Made by a program: the position numbers and the translations under genes. Source: DASVLX01 sp035552275 (GTDB lineage: Bacteria; Actinomycetota; Actinomycetes; Mycobacteriales; Pseudonocardiaceae). From it: a stretch of 45,394 nt of DNA. Of the stretch, positions 16,714 through 24,564 are shown one piece after another; positions within the stretch are counted from its first letter, which is position 1; the number at the start of each line of letters is the position of its first letter. Below the pieces are notes generated by a model, which saw only the letters and a program-made list of their open reading frames with translations, made no database searches and was not told the origin of the DNA. The stretch spans positions 1-45,394 of the forward strand of contig DASZLR010000281.1 in NCBI GenBank assembly GCA_035552275.1. Reading direction: 5' to 3'.

Positions 16714-16979
16714 TGGTTGTCGTCGTCCCTACTGCCGAATTCATGCCGCAGGATGTCCTTGACCCGGACGCTGAGGTCCGGCTCGGCGTCAAAAACGCCC
16801 ACTGTCCGAAGCTGGCGACGCTGCGTTGGTTCAGCGGAGCTGCGGACCAAGCCGCTGGCTGAGGCCACCTCAGCCAGTTCTGGGTCATCGAACACCAACA
16901 GCCGCAAACGCCGCACCTGCCGGGGCGACAAATGGTCCAGCAGGTAGCGCATCTCCGCATGGTCGTGTGCTGCGGTCAC
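16710..16979 (-). CDS. Putative antitoxin of the PIN toxin, unfamiliar family
   Basis: An 89-residue protein upstream of and translationally coupled to the PIN toxin. It begins VTAAHDHAEMRYLLDHLSP, continues RQVRRLRLLVFDDPELAEVA, and ends in a charged tail (RHEFGSRDDDNQ). I see no clear ribbon-helix-helix, AbrB or Phd motif. The arrangement of a small charged protein before a toxin with a GTGA overlap argues for an antitoxin. The start is GTG 16979; ATG 16952 (residue 10) is also possible. The hexamer CATCAT lies six bases upstream of the GTG, so the mRNA may be leaderless. Confidence 0.55.
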   Translation of the reverse strand: MTAAHDHAEMRYLLDHLSPRQVRRLRLLVFDDPELAEVASASGLVRSSAEPTQRRQLRTVGVFDAEPDLSVRVKDILRHEFGSRDDDNQ

Positions 16980-17073
16980 CTGACCATGATGCCACAACGT
17001 GGCCGTTCGTCGGGTTGCCGGCTTGGCTTCTCCTGACGACGGATACCTGAACCGCTGGCGGTCCTGAAGCCCG

Positions 17074-18561
17074 CTATTCCACCGAGACGTCCACTGTGGG
17101 CAGATCGCCGGTGGGCGCGATCGACCGGGGTCGCAGTGCCGCGAGCAGCGCGGTGCGCATGTCCGCCGGGATCGCCCCGCCGGCCCACGCCCCCAGCACG
17201 TAGGCCACACCTGCGCAGGCCAGCGGCACCGCCAACGGCAGCGACCAGGTCGCCCACAACGCGAGCAGCGCGGCGGCCAGGCCGGGCGCCAGGTGCGGCA
17301 GATAGCCCAACGGCAGCCCGCCGACGCCGGACCGGCGCAGGCGGGGTTGAGTGCACACCACCCCGGACAATTCGGTGACCAACAACGAGATTCCGGTGCC
17401 GACCGCGCCGAACAGCGGAATCAGCACCGCGTTCAAGGCGACGTTCAGCACCAGGTTGGCCATCGACAGCCGGCTCAGGAACCGCTGCTGCCGCGCCGCC
17501 ACCAACGCGTCCGACACGATGCCGGTGAGGAAGCTGACGGCGACGGCGACGAAGAACAGCCGCAGCACGGGCGTGGCCGCCGGGGTGAACGAGGACGAGC
17601 CGACCGCGTGCACGATCCGACCGGCCAGTGGAACGCCCAGCACCGCGACCGGGGCGGCGACCAGCAGCAGGAACCGGTAGCCACGGTCGACGGCCTGCCG
17701 GAACCGGGCCTGGTCGGTCACGTAGCTCTCGTTGATGGTGAACAGCGCCGAGCGAGAGAACACCTGCGGCAGCAGGGTGAGGCTGAACGCCAGTTGCAGC
17801 GCCAAGCCGTACGCGGCGACCTGCTCCGGACTGGACAGCATGGACAGCAGCACGCCGTCAGCCCGCCAGTAGACGATCGCGATCAAGATGATCACGGTGA
17901 ACGGCAGGCTTTCGCGGAGCAGCCGCAGCGTCTCGGCGGGCGCGAAGGTCGGGCGGAAGCGAACCAACCGACCGGCGGCGATCGCGGAGATGATCATCCG
18001 AAGGAGTGGCGGCAGCACCTGCACCGCGCACATGGCGAGCAGGCCCGCGTTGGTCGTGGCGACCACCAGCGCCGCCGCCACGGTCAGAATTCGGGAGCCG
18101 AGTTCGGCCGCCGCCACACCCGAATACTTGACCCGGACGTCGAAAACCGGATCGAAGCAGCTCGCGATGCTGCTGAACACCAGCCCGGCCGACACCACGA
18201 GCACGGCCAGCCGAACCTGTGGCTGGCCGGCATAGGCGAACCAGCCGACACCGGAGGCGACGAGAGCCAGCGGCAGCGCGTAGACCAGCGAGAACCCGAG
18301 GTTGACGCCGACCAGCCGGGGCAGTGCGGTGTCCCCGTCGCGGCCGGCGGCCCGGCGGATGATCGCGGTGCTGACGCCGAGGTCGGTGCAGGTGTCGAAG
18401 AGACCGACGAACACCACGGCCGTGGTGAGCACACCGTAGTCGTGGGTGCCGAGATAGCGGGTGGCGACGCCGAGCGCCACCACGCTCAGCGGCACGGCCA
18501 ACACCCGGGCGGTCACCTGCAGCATCACGCCCCGCGCGATCGCCGCCGCCCGTCTGCTCAC
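17074..18561 (-). CDS. Oligosaccharide flippase (Wzx/MOP family)
   Basis: A 495-residue polytopic membrane protein with about 12-14 hydrophobic helices. The N-terminal part (ALGVATRYLGTHDYGVLTTA, then FDTCTDLGVSTAIIRR) is typical of polysaccharide-export flippases of the MOP superfamily. Positions near residue 228 (RESLPFTVIILIAIVYWRAD) and near 370 (NLVLNVALNAVLIPLFG) also fit. It would move a lipid-linked glycan across the membrane, and it sits downstream of glycosyltransferases on the same strand. The start is GTG 18561, with no strong ribosome binding site. The predicted cytoplasmic tail is short. Confidence 0.83.
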   Translation of the reverse strand: MSRRAAAIARGVMLQVTARVLAVPLSVVALGVATRYLGTHDYGVLTTAVVFVGLFDTCTDLGVSTAIIRRAAGRDGDTALPRLVGVNLGFSLVYALPLALVASGVGWFAYAGQPQVRLAVLVVSAGLVFSSIASCFDPVFDVRVKYSGVAAAELGSRILTVAAALVVATTNAGLLAMCAVQVLPPLLRMIISAIAAGRLVRFRPTFAPAETLRLLRESLPFTVIILIAIVYWRADGVLLSMLSSPEQVAAYGLALQLAFSLTLLPQVFSRSALFTINESYVTDQARFRQAVDRGYRFLLLVAAPVAVLGVPLAGRIVHAVGSSSFTPAATPVLRLFFVAVAVSFLTGIVSDALVAARQQRFLSRLSMANLVLNVALNAVLIPLFGAVGTGISLLVTELSGVVCTQPRLRRSGVGGLPLGYLPHLAPGLAAALLALWATWSLPLAVPLACAGVAYVLGAWAGGAIPADMRTALLAALRPRSIAPTGDLPTVDVSVE

Positions 18562-18626
18562 CCGACCGAGTGTATGGGCCGACGCCGACCCACTATGCGT
18601 CGTACCAGCAACGCGCGACCGGCCCG

Positions 18627-18968
18627 TTATTCGCTGGCCGACATCCAGAGCGAAAGCTGTTCCGCGATCTCCGCGAGCGTCTTGTCGGTCGCTGTACTGA
18701 TCAACCGGCCAAACCGCTGGGTGGACACGGTGCGTACGGCCTCACACATCGCCCAACTCGGTCGGCTCAGGCCACCGTCGTCAGCAACAGCGATGTGGTG
18801 CGGGAATCCACGCTGGCGACTGGTCAACGGCACGACGATCGCCTGCCGGATCGGCATCGAGTTGAAGTGTCCGCCGGAGATTACGACACACGGCCGAGTA
18901 CCGCGCTGCTCGTTGGCCAGGGTGGGATCCAGCGTTACCGACCAGATATGGCCACGCTCAACCCTCAC
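18627..18968 (-). CDS. MazF/PemK-type mRNA interferase toxin
   Basis: A 113-residue toxin. From GTG 18968 it reads VRVERGHIWSVTLDPTLANE, then QRGTRPCVVISGGHFNSMPI, the classic MazF beginning with the conserved RG-I/W and RPxVV. Predicted sequence-specific mRNA endonuclease. The GTG overlaps the antitoxin stop as GTGA. An in-frame ATG at 18986 would add six residues, but the family's usual start supports 18968. Confidence 0.85.
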   Translation of the reverse strand: MRVERGHIWSVTLDPTLANEQRGTRPCVVISGGHFNSMPIRQAIVVPLTSRQRGFPHHIAVADDGGLSRPSWAMCEAVRTVSTQRFGRLISTATDKTLAEIAEQLSLWMSASE

Positions 18969-19237
18969 TGGTTGTACTCCGGCCATTCTTCGGCCGCGTC
19001 AGCATCCGGTTCTCCGGCCGTCACCGCGGCCAGCTCGACCAGATATTCCTGCCAGCCAACCGGATCCACGCGTTGGATACGTTCATATGCCGCATCGATT
19101 TCGGCCCAACGATCTTCGGCGACGAGTCGTTGCGACTCGGCTTCCAACAAGGCACCCATCGTGGTGCCCCGCGCCCGGGCCACGCACGCCAGGCGGTCAC
19201 GCACCGCGCGTTCAACCTTGATCGTCGTCATAGGCAT
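18965..19237 (-). CDS. MazE-like antitoxin
   Basis: A 90-residue antitoxin to the MazF toxin. The first 45 residues (MTTIKVERAVRDRLACVARA, then GTTMGALLEAESQRL) look like a ribbon-helix-helix DNA-binding domain, and the acidic tail (AGEPDADAAEEWPEYNQ) suits toxin binding. ATG 19237 is chosen because a good -10 box ends eight bases before it (leaderless arrangement); ATG 19231 is an alternative. The module sits inside the glycan island. Confidence 0.78.
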   Translation of the reverse strand: MPMTTIKVERAVRDRLACVARARGTTMGALLEAESQRLVAEDRWAEIDAAYERIQRVDPVGWQEYLVELAAVTAGEPDADAAEEWPEYNQ

Positions 19238-19250
19238 ACCGTAGAGTATA
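19238..19250 (-). promoter_or_regulatory. Leaderless promoter of mazEF
   Basis: On the minus strand an extended -10 (TGG before TATACT, 19250-19245) is followed by exactly seven bases (CTACGGT) and then ATG at 19237. That geometry places the transcription start at the A of ATG. The -10 lies between two direct copies of GGCATACCG (19233-19241 and 19258-19266), likely antitoxin-binding half-sites. Confidence 0.55.
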
Positions 19251-19275
19251 CCAATCTGGCATACCGAAGCGGACA

Positions 19276-20358
19276 CTACGACGCCACACTGTGGATCACG
19301 GCGGCGAGGTGGGCGGCCTGGACGTCGGTGGTCAGCTCGCGTTCCAGCCTGGCCCGGCCGGCGGCGCCCATCGCGTCGGCGCGGTCGGGATCGGCGAGCA
19401 GCTTCTCCACGGCCGCCGCCAGTGCGTCGACGTCACCGGGCGGCACGACCAGTCCGTCCTCGCCGTCGCGCAGGTAGCCGTCCAGCCCTCGGCTCGCGGT
19501 GACCACATACGGCCGGCCGCACGCCATCGCCTCCAGGATCACCGACATCCCGGAGCCGTGCGCGTTCGGCCGGGTCGCCACCGCGACCACCGCCGCCTCG
19601 CCGTAGAACCGCCGACGCCGTGGCCCGAGATGGCCCCGGTGCAGCGTGCCGATATCGGCCGGAAACCGCACGTCGAGCTGGGTGGCCAACTCCAGCCGGG
19701 CCGCCGGCCGCCGGGACCGCACCGCCGTCATCGCCGCGATCAGGGTGTCATGATCGCGGTGCGGGTCGTCGCCGACGCTGACGACCAGATCCCGGTCGAT
19801 GCCAGCCGCCGTCGGCCGGAACCAGTCGGCGTCGACGCCGAACCGGACCAGGTGCAGCTTCGCGGCCGGCACGCCCCATTCCTCGCGCAGCACCGGCACC
19901 ATGCCGGCGGCCTGCACGAACACCGCGTCCATCCGGCGCAACGCGGCCCGCGCCCGACGCACGAACCCGGCCGACCGGCCGGCCGGGTCGGACAGCAACT
20001 GCACGCCGCTGACCACCGGCGGCCCGCCCGGCAGCCGGGACAGCGCGGCGGCCGGGATGCCGGTGAACTCGTCCCAGCACAGCACCACATCGGCGTGTCG
20101 TCGCTGCGCGCACGGACCGGCCAACACCGCCTCGGCCCATTCGACGCCGCCGGCGCGCTCGCGCACCAGTCGAGTCACGCGCCGCGTCACCGGACCGGAG
20201 TACACCTGCCGGAAGGCGACCTCGATGCCGTGCCGGGCAAGCTCATCGATGCCGAACGGTGTCCGGCCCGGCACCTCGCCGGCCGCGTGCCGCAGCGGCC
20301 AGTCGTGCGCGTCCAGGTGGTGGATCAGCTCGACCCACGCCCGAATCGGGGTCAGCAC
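19276..20358 (-). CDS. Glycosyltransferase family 4, paralogue A
   Basis: A 360-residue GT-B enzyme. The C-terminal domain has LVVSVGDDPHRDHDTLIAAM, AVVAVATRPNAHGSGMSVIL and EAMACGRPYVVTASRGLDGY, the donor-binding loop. The N-terminal domain carries RRHADVVLCWDEFTGIPA. It closely matches the neighbour at 20352-21413 in order and wording (CWDE, DPHRDHD versus DRHRDHD, EAMACG), so the two are a tandem duplication. GTG 20358 overlaps the stop of that neighbour by seven bases. Acceptor and sugar are unknown. Confidence 0.8.
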   Translation of the reverse strand: MLTPIRAWVELIHHLDAHDWPLRHAAGEVPGRTPFGIDELARHGIEVAFRQVYSGPVTRRVTRLVRERAGGVEWAEAVLAGPCAQRRHADVVLCWDEFTGIPAAALSRLPGGPPVVSGVQLLSDPAGRSAGFVRRARAALRRMDAVFVQAAGMVPVLREEWGVPAAKLHLVRFGVDADWFRPTAAGIDRDLVVSVGDDPHRDHDTLIAAMTAVRSRRPAARLELATQLDVRFPADIGTLHRGHLGPRRRRFYGEAAVVAVATRPNAHGSGMSVILEAMACGRPYVVTASRGLDGYLRDGEDGLVVPPGDVDALAAAVEKLLADPDRADAMGAAGRARLERELTTDVQAAHLAAVIHSVAS

Positions 20359-21413
20359 GCCAGCATCGCCTCCGCGAGCAGCGCCGCCTGGTGCTCGGTG
20401 GTGTAGTTCTGCTCGACCAACCGCCGGCCGGCCTGGCCCATCGCGGCGCCGGCCGCCGGATCGGCCAGCAGCTTCGACAGACAGGAGGCCAGCGCGTCCT
20501 CATCGCCCACCGGATACACCAGCCCCGTCTCCCCCGGCACCACATAGTCGACCAGGCCCGGGTTGTCCGGCACCACCACCGGAGCGCCGCAGGCCATCGC
20601 CTCCAGGATCACGGTCAGCCCGGAGGCGTGCACGTTGGGCATGGTGGCCACCGCGACCACACTGGCCCGCGCGTACAGCCCGGCGACCTGCCCCTCGTGC
20701 AACCCCGACCGCGCCGCGCCGATCTCCGGCCCGATCCGGACCGGCAGCCGGGTGGCGATCTCCGCCCTGGCGCCGACGTGCCGGCGGCGGACCTGGTGCA
20801 TGGCGCGTACCAGCAGGTCATGATCGCGATGCCGGTCGTTGCCGGCACTGACCACCAGTCCGGGCTCGGGATGCACGGCGCGCGGCCGGAAGAAGTCCGG
20901 GTCGATGCCCAGCGGAATGTGCCGCACCCGCGACGCCGGCACGCCCCAGTCCGCGACCAGCGGTCCGATCATCGCCGACGACGACGCCCACACCAGGGCC
21001 GCGCGCGGCAACGCCAGCCGTGCTGCCCGCGCGGCCGTGGCCGACACCTGGTAGCGGTCGGTCAGCCAGACGACCCCGGTGATCACCGGACGCCGGCCGG
21101 AAATCCGCTCGCGCAGGACCGCCGGCACCCCGGTCCGCTCATCCCAGCAGAGCACCGCGTCAGCGTGTCGGCGCTGCGCCCGCGGACCGGCCAGCGCGTC
21201 CAGCCATTCCAGGCCGCCGCCCCGGTTGCGCAGCGCGGCGCCGATCCGCTCCGGCGCCCGACCGCGCACCGGCGTCCGCAGCACGGGCTGGACTCCGTGC
21301 CCGGCCAGCCGATGCAGGCCGTAGGGCCAGCGATCGGGCACCTCCTCGGCGGCGTGCCGCGCCGCCCACTCGTCCGGGTGCAGCTCGTGCGACAGCTCGA
21401 CAACGGCCCGCAC
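20352..21413 (-). CDS. Glycosyltransferase family 4, paralogue B
   Basis: A 353-residue GT-B enzyme, paralogue of the downstream gene. Features are RRHADAVLCWDERTGVPAVL, GLVVSAGNDRHRDHDLLVRA, SVVAVATMPNVHASGLTVIL and EAMACGAPVVVPDNPGLVDY, the donor site. GTG 21413 lies one base after the stop of the WecG/TagA-type gene, so the genes from 24428 down to 19276 could be one transcript. The N-terminal acceptor domain is the part that differs most between the two copies, which suggests different acceptors. Confidence 0.8.
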   Translation of the reverse strand: MRAVVELSHELHPDEWAARHAAEEVPDRWPYGLHRLAGHGVQPVLRTPVRGRAPERIGAALRNRGGGLEWLDALAGPRAQRRHADAVLCWDERTGVPAVLRERISGRRPVITGVVWLTDRYQVSATAARAARLALPRAALVWASSSAMIGPLVADWGVPASRVRHIPLGIDPDFFRPRAVHPEPGLVVSAGNDRHRDHDLLVRAMHQVRRRHVGARAEIATRLPVRIGPEIGAARSGLHEGQVAGLYARASVVAVATMPNVHASGLTVILEAMACGAPVVVPDNPGLVDYVVPGETGLVYPVGDEDALASCLSKLLADPAAGAAMGQAGRRLVEQNYTTEHQAALLAEAMLAC

Positions 21414-21414
21414 G

Positions 21415-22182
21415 TCAATCCTGTCCGGTGTGGTGTCGTCGCTGGCGCTGGCGGGCCATGATCACCCGATAGAGGAACAGCGGGTTGCCCAACACATAGC
21501 GCCGCCACAGCCGGCCAGGCTCGACGCCGAGCCGGTACAGCCATTCCAGCCGGGCCTGCCGCACCCATTCCGGCGCCCGGCGCACCTCACCGGCGGCGAA
21601 GTCGAGGAACGCGCCGACCGCGACGCCCAGCCGCGCCCGGCTCGCCGGCAGGTGCTCGGCCAGCCAGCGCTCCTGCGCCGGATTTCCCATCCCCACCAAC
21701 AGAATCCGGGTCTTGCACGCCCTGATTCGGGACAGCAGGCCGGGCAGTTCCGCGTCGGTGAAGTAGCCGTGCGCGCAGCCGGCGATCGACAGTCCGCGAA
21801 TCTGGGCGGCCAGGTTCGCGGCGGCTCGTTCGGCCACGCCCGGCTTGCCACCGAGCAGGAACACCGGCTCGTTCGGGCCGATCGCGGCCAGCAGCCGGGG
21901 GGTGAAGTCGGTGCCGTTGAGGTTCGCCGGGAAGGCTTGACCTTGCAGCCGGGCGGCGATCGTCAGCCCGATGCCGTCGTTGAGCACCAGGTCGGCGTCC
22001 CGCAGGATCTGCCGGTATTCGGCGTCCACGGCCGCGAGATTCAGTGAGTGCGCGTTGACGTAGGCGAGCAGCGCGGGTTCCCGGTTGTCCAGCAGCGCGC
22101 GGGCCTGTGCCAACGCGGCGTCGGCGTGCAGCACCGCGACCGGCACACCGAGCACGGTGAGCGTCGGAATCCCTGCCCGCAC
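21415..22182 (-). CDS. WecG/TagA/CpsF family glycosyltransferase (GT26)
   Basis: A 255-residue GT26 enzyme. Signature parts are LLAYVNAHSLNLAAVDAEYR, DADLVLNDGIGLTIAARLQG, ANLNGTDFTPRLL, EPVFLLGGKPGVAERAA, RILLVGMGNPAQERWLAEHL and VGAFLDFAAGEVRRAPEW. Members add the second sugar (often a ManNAc derivative) to an undecaprenyl-linked first sugar at the membrane, so this enzyme may act early in assembly of the glycan exported by the nearby flippase. GTG 22182 follows GGAGA at good spacing. Confidence 0.88.
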   Translation of the reverse strand: MRAGIPTLTVLGVPVAVLHADAALAQARALLDNREPALLAYVNAHSLNLAAVDAEYRQILRDADLVLNDGIGLTIAARLQGQAFPANLNGTDFTPRLLAAIGPNEPVFLLGGKPGVAERAAANLAAQIRGLSIAGCAHGYFTDAELPGLLSRIRACKTRILLVGMGNPAQERWLAEHLPASRARLGVAVGAFLDFAAGEVRRAPEWVRQARLEWLYRLGVEPGRLWRRYVLGNPLFLYRVIMARQRQRRHHTGQD

Positions 22183-22217
22183 CTGTGTCTCCGATGTGTC
22201 GATCGAGTTCGGTTGAG

Positions 22218-22247
22218 GTCGATTCGAGTCGATTCAAGTCGATGTTG
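22218..22247. repeat. Degenerate 10-bp tandem repeats in the leader of the GT26 gene
   Basis: GTCGATTCGA, GTCGATTCAA and GTCGATGTTG follow each other without a gap, and another GTCGATCGAG lies at 22198-22207. A second short repeat, GTTGTCT, occurs at 22244-22250 and 22253-22259. The array fills much of the 95-bp spacer between the aminotransferase stop and the GT26 start. Confidence 0.6.
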
Positions 22248-22277
22248 TCTGCGTTGTCTGGGTGGGCCATGCCGGTG

Positions 22278-23609
22278 TTACCGCAATCGGCGCGGATTCG
22301 CGTGCCGGCGCAGCGATGGAGCGACCGACCGGCCGCCGAGCAGATCCTCGGTCGGCCCGGTGTCCAGGGCCTTTCGATACACCAGCAGCGCCTCCCGCAC
22401 GGCGTCCACGGTATGCGCCACATCGGCGTCGGTGTGCGCGGCGGACACCACGAACGACTGGCCCAGCACACCCCGGGACAGCAGTTCGCGCAGAAAAAGC
22501 GTGCGCATCGGCTGGGAGGGTCGGCCTTCCGTGTCCCGAGTCGTGAAGACCAGGCAGGACGGCCGGCCAATCGCCGCGACCTGCTCGGCCACCCCCAGTT
22601 CGGCGGCGACGGCATTGACCCCGGCGGCCAACGCGGTGCCGACCCGCTCCATCTCGGCCACCGGATCGGACTCCCGGTAGGCGGCGACGACTGCCTGGAA
22701 CGCCGCCAGCGAGACGACGTCCGGGCCGTGTGTAGTGGACAGCAGGAACACCCGGGCCGCGTCGGTACGCAACCCGCCCAACTCCATCAGCTCCCGACGG
22801 CCGGCGAGCGCGGAGATCGGGAACCCGTTGCCCATCGCCTTTCCCCAGCAGGACAGGTCCGGGGTCACGCCGTAGACGGCCTGCGCTCCCCCGGCCGACC
22901 AGCGGAAACCGGTAATCATCTCATCGAAGATCAGTACCGCGCCGTGCTCGTCACACAGCCGCCGCACCCCGGCCAGAAAGCCGGGCGCCGGCTCGGCCAG
23001 CGCGGTCGCGGGTTCCAGGATCACCGCCGCCACCGCGCCGTCGTGCGCGGCGAACAGGTCGGCCAACGAGTCGAGATCGTTGTACCGGAACGACACGGTG
23101 AGCCGGCTGATCGCGGCCGGGACGCCGGCGTCCATCTCGGTGCGGCCGATGAACCAGTCGTCGGTGGCGAAGAACGGCTGGTCCGCGCAGACCGCGACCA
23201 GGTCCCGGCCGGTGGCGGCGCGGGCCAGCTTGATCGCGGCGGTGGTGACGTCCGAGCCGTTCTTGGCGAATTTCACCATCTCCGCATCCGGCACCAGATC
23301 GAGGAAGTCCTCGGCGGCGCGCAGTTCGTGGCTGCTGGGGCGGGTGAACGAGTTCCCGTCGGCCAGCACCGCCCGCACCGCTTCGATCACCGGCGGGAAG
23401 CCGTGCCCGAGGGTGACCGAGCGCAGACCCATGCCGTATTCGACGTACTCGTTGCCGTCCACGTCCCAGACGTGGCTGCCCCGTCCGCGGGCCAGGACCG
23501 GCGCCATGTCCTCGGGATACTGGTCGCTGCCGCGGGCGTAGGTGTGCGCGCCACCGGGAACCAGTTCGTGCAGCCGGCGCTGCGCCGCGTTCGACCGGGT
23601 CAGGTCCAC
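22278..23609 (-). CDS. Class III PLP aminotransferase, glutamate-1-semialdehyde aminomutase-like
   Basis: A 443-residue PLP enzyme. Conserved parts are RGRGSHVWDVDGNEYVEYGM, LGHGFPPVIEAV, MVKFAKNGSDVTTAAIKLAR (phosphate-binding region), GAVLIFDEMITGFR (the DE that holds the pyridine nitrogen) and CWGKAMGNGFPISALAG with the Schiff-base lysine. It resembles glutamate-1-semialdehyde aminomutase, but the setting among sugar genes argues for transamination of a keto-sugar or of a small amino building block rather than tetrapyrrole synthesis. GTG 23609 starts nine bases after the SAM-hydrolase stop. Confidence 0.82.
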   Translation of the reverse strand: MDLTRSNAAQRRLHELVPGGAHTYARGSDQYPEDMAPVLARGRGSHVWDVDGNEYVEYGMGLRSVTLGHGFPPVIEAVRAVLADGNSFTRPSSHELRAAEDFLDLVPDAEMVKFAKNGSDVTTAAIKLARAATGRDLVAVCADQPFFATDDWFIGRTEMDAGVPAAISRLTVSFRYNDLDSLADLFAAHDGAVAAVILEPATALAEPAPGFLAGVRRLCDEHGAVLIFDEMITGFRWSAGGAQAVYGVTPDLSCWGKAMGNGFPISALAGRRELMELGGLRTDAARVFLLSTTHGPDVVSLAAFQAVVAAYRESDPVAEMERVGTALAAGVNAVAAELGVAEQVAAIGRPSCLVFTTRDTEGRPSQPMRTLFLRELLSRGVLGQSFVVSAAHTDADVAHTVDAVREALLVYRKALDTGPTEDLLGGRSVAPSLRRHANPRRLR

Positions 23610-23618
23610 CGCCGGAGT

Positions 23619-24428
23619 CTAGGCGCGGCGTAGCCGAAAGGTGGTGCCTTCGTGGCTGGCCAGCAGGTCGGCGGCGCTGCCGAGGTGCACCGCGAAGGCC
23701 AGCCGGTCCGCCGAGTCGAGGTGCGCCAACGGCTTGCCCTTGCCGACGCTGCCGAATGTCTCGACATAGGGCACCACCGTGCGGCCGTGGCCGGTGTCCA
23801 ACAGCAGCGTGTCCCCGACCCGCAGCCCGGCTTCGGCCAGCAGCGGGCTGTCCAGCGAGGTCTGCAGGTTGCCGAACCGGTCCTCGATCAGCATCTCGCC
23901 GTGCAGGGTGTCGCCGTCGAGGCGTCGGATCGCCGGCGGCGGCCGAACCAGCGCGGCCGGGTCGACGGCCGGCCCCATCTCCGCCGGCGCCACCCCGTTG
24001 GCCAGGTGCGCGGCCGCCGGCGCGAAGACGTCCCGGCCGTGGAAGGTGTTGGACACGTTGTCCAGGCGGAACCGCGGGTCGGCCAGCTCGTAGGCCGCGT
24101 CCACGCCACCGATCTCGTCGGCCGCCCACAGCAGCAACCCGTTGTCCGGGCCGACGAACAGATTCCGGCCCACCACCAGCACGACCGCCCGCCGCCTGGT
24201 GCCCACGCCCGGGTCGACCACCGCCAGGTGCACCCCGTCGGGCAGATAGCGGATGGACTGGCGCAAGACCTCGGCGCCGTGCCGAACGTCGCCGGGCGGC
24301 ACGACATGAGTCACGTCGAGCACCCGCGCGTCCGGCGCGATCCGCGCCAGCACGCCGTGGCACACCCCGACGAACTGGTCCGCAAGCCCATAGTCGGTGA
24401 GAAACGTGATCCACGTCGTACCAGTCAT
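23619..24428 (-). CDS. SAM hydroxide adenosyltransferase (DUF62 / chlorinase-fluorinase superfamily)
   Basis: A 269-residue enzyme predicted to split S-adenosylmethionine with water into adenosine and methionine. Family motifs are ITFLTDYGLADQFVGVCHGV, LAVVDPGVGTRRRAVVL, LFVGPDNGLLLWA, NTFHGRDVFAPAAAHLANG and EDRFGNLQTSL. These contain the Asp-Arg-His set that activates water. The halogenase-specific insertion loop is not evident and the length fits the hydrolases, so a fluorinase is unlikely. It is the first gene of the minus-strand arm; ATG 24428. Its place in a sugar operon with methyltransferases is unusual. Confidence 0.87.
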   Translation of the reverse strand: MTGTTWITFLTDYGLADQFVGVCHGVLARIAPDARVLDVTHVVPPGDVRHGAEVLRQSIRYLPDGVHLAVVDPGVGTRRRAVVLVVGRNLFVGPDNGLLLWAADEIGGVDAAYELADPRFRLDNVSNTFHGRDVFAPAAAHLANGVAPAEMGPAVDPAALVRPPPAIRRLDGDTLHGEMLIEDRFGNLQTSLDSPLLAEAGLRVGDTLLLDTGHGRTVVPYVETFGSVGKGKPLAHLDSADRLAFAVHLGSAADLLASHEGTTFRLRRA

Positions 24429-24463
24429 GGCGACTCATTGTGGACCTTTTCTCGATCAGCCGG

Positions 24464-24483
24464 GTAACGCGTTCAGTAACGCG
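24464..24483. promoter_or_regulatory. Direct repeat GTAACGCG-N4-GTAACGCG in divergent promoter region
   Basis: Two perfect 8-base copies (24464-24471 and 24476-24483) are spaced 12 bases start to start, a little over one helical turn. They lie in the 136-bp spacer between the two divergent arms of the sugar cluster, 36 bases upstream of the SAM-hydrolase start. A regulator binding as tandem subunits is a plausible reader. The rest of the spacer shows no ORF. Confidence 0.45.
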
Positions 24484-24564
24484 GGCGGCTCGCGGCCCGA
24501 TGGTCCGTATGGCCGTGCCCACGCTCGGCCGGTTGCGTCTTGGCCGCTCATCGGGGGTGTCCGC

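Noticed and set aside
17293..19221. Long open frame on the plus strand opposite the flippase and MazF genes
   Set aside because: It is rich in Arg, Gln, Gly, His and Asp, has no family resemblance and mirrors genuine genes on the other strand; long antisense frames are expected at this GC content.
10072..19237. Mobile element ends around the toxin-antitoxin modules
   Set aside because: No transposase, integrase, tRNA gene or long flanking repeats were found.
22198..22259. CRISPR array
   Set aside because: The repeats are only about 10 bases, degenerate and without spacers; no cas genes are in the window.
22278..23609. Assignment as hemL (tetrapyrrole synthesis)
   Set aside because: Sequence resembles glutamate-1-semialdehyde aminomutase, but the operon is entirely sugar and glycan genes, so the housekeeping role is unlikely.
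23619..24428. Fluorinase or chlorinase
   Set aside because: The superfamily motifs are present, but length and lack of an obvious halogenase-specific loop fit the common SAM hydroxide adenosyltransferases, and no organohalogen genes are nearby.
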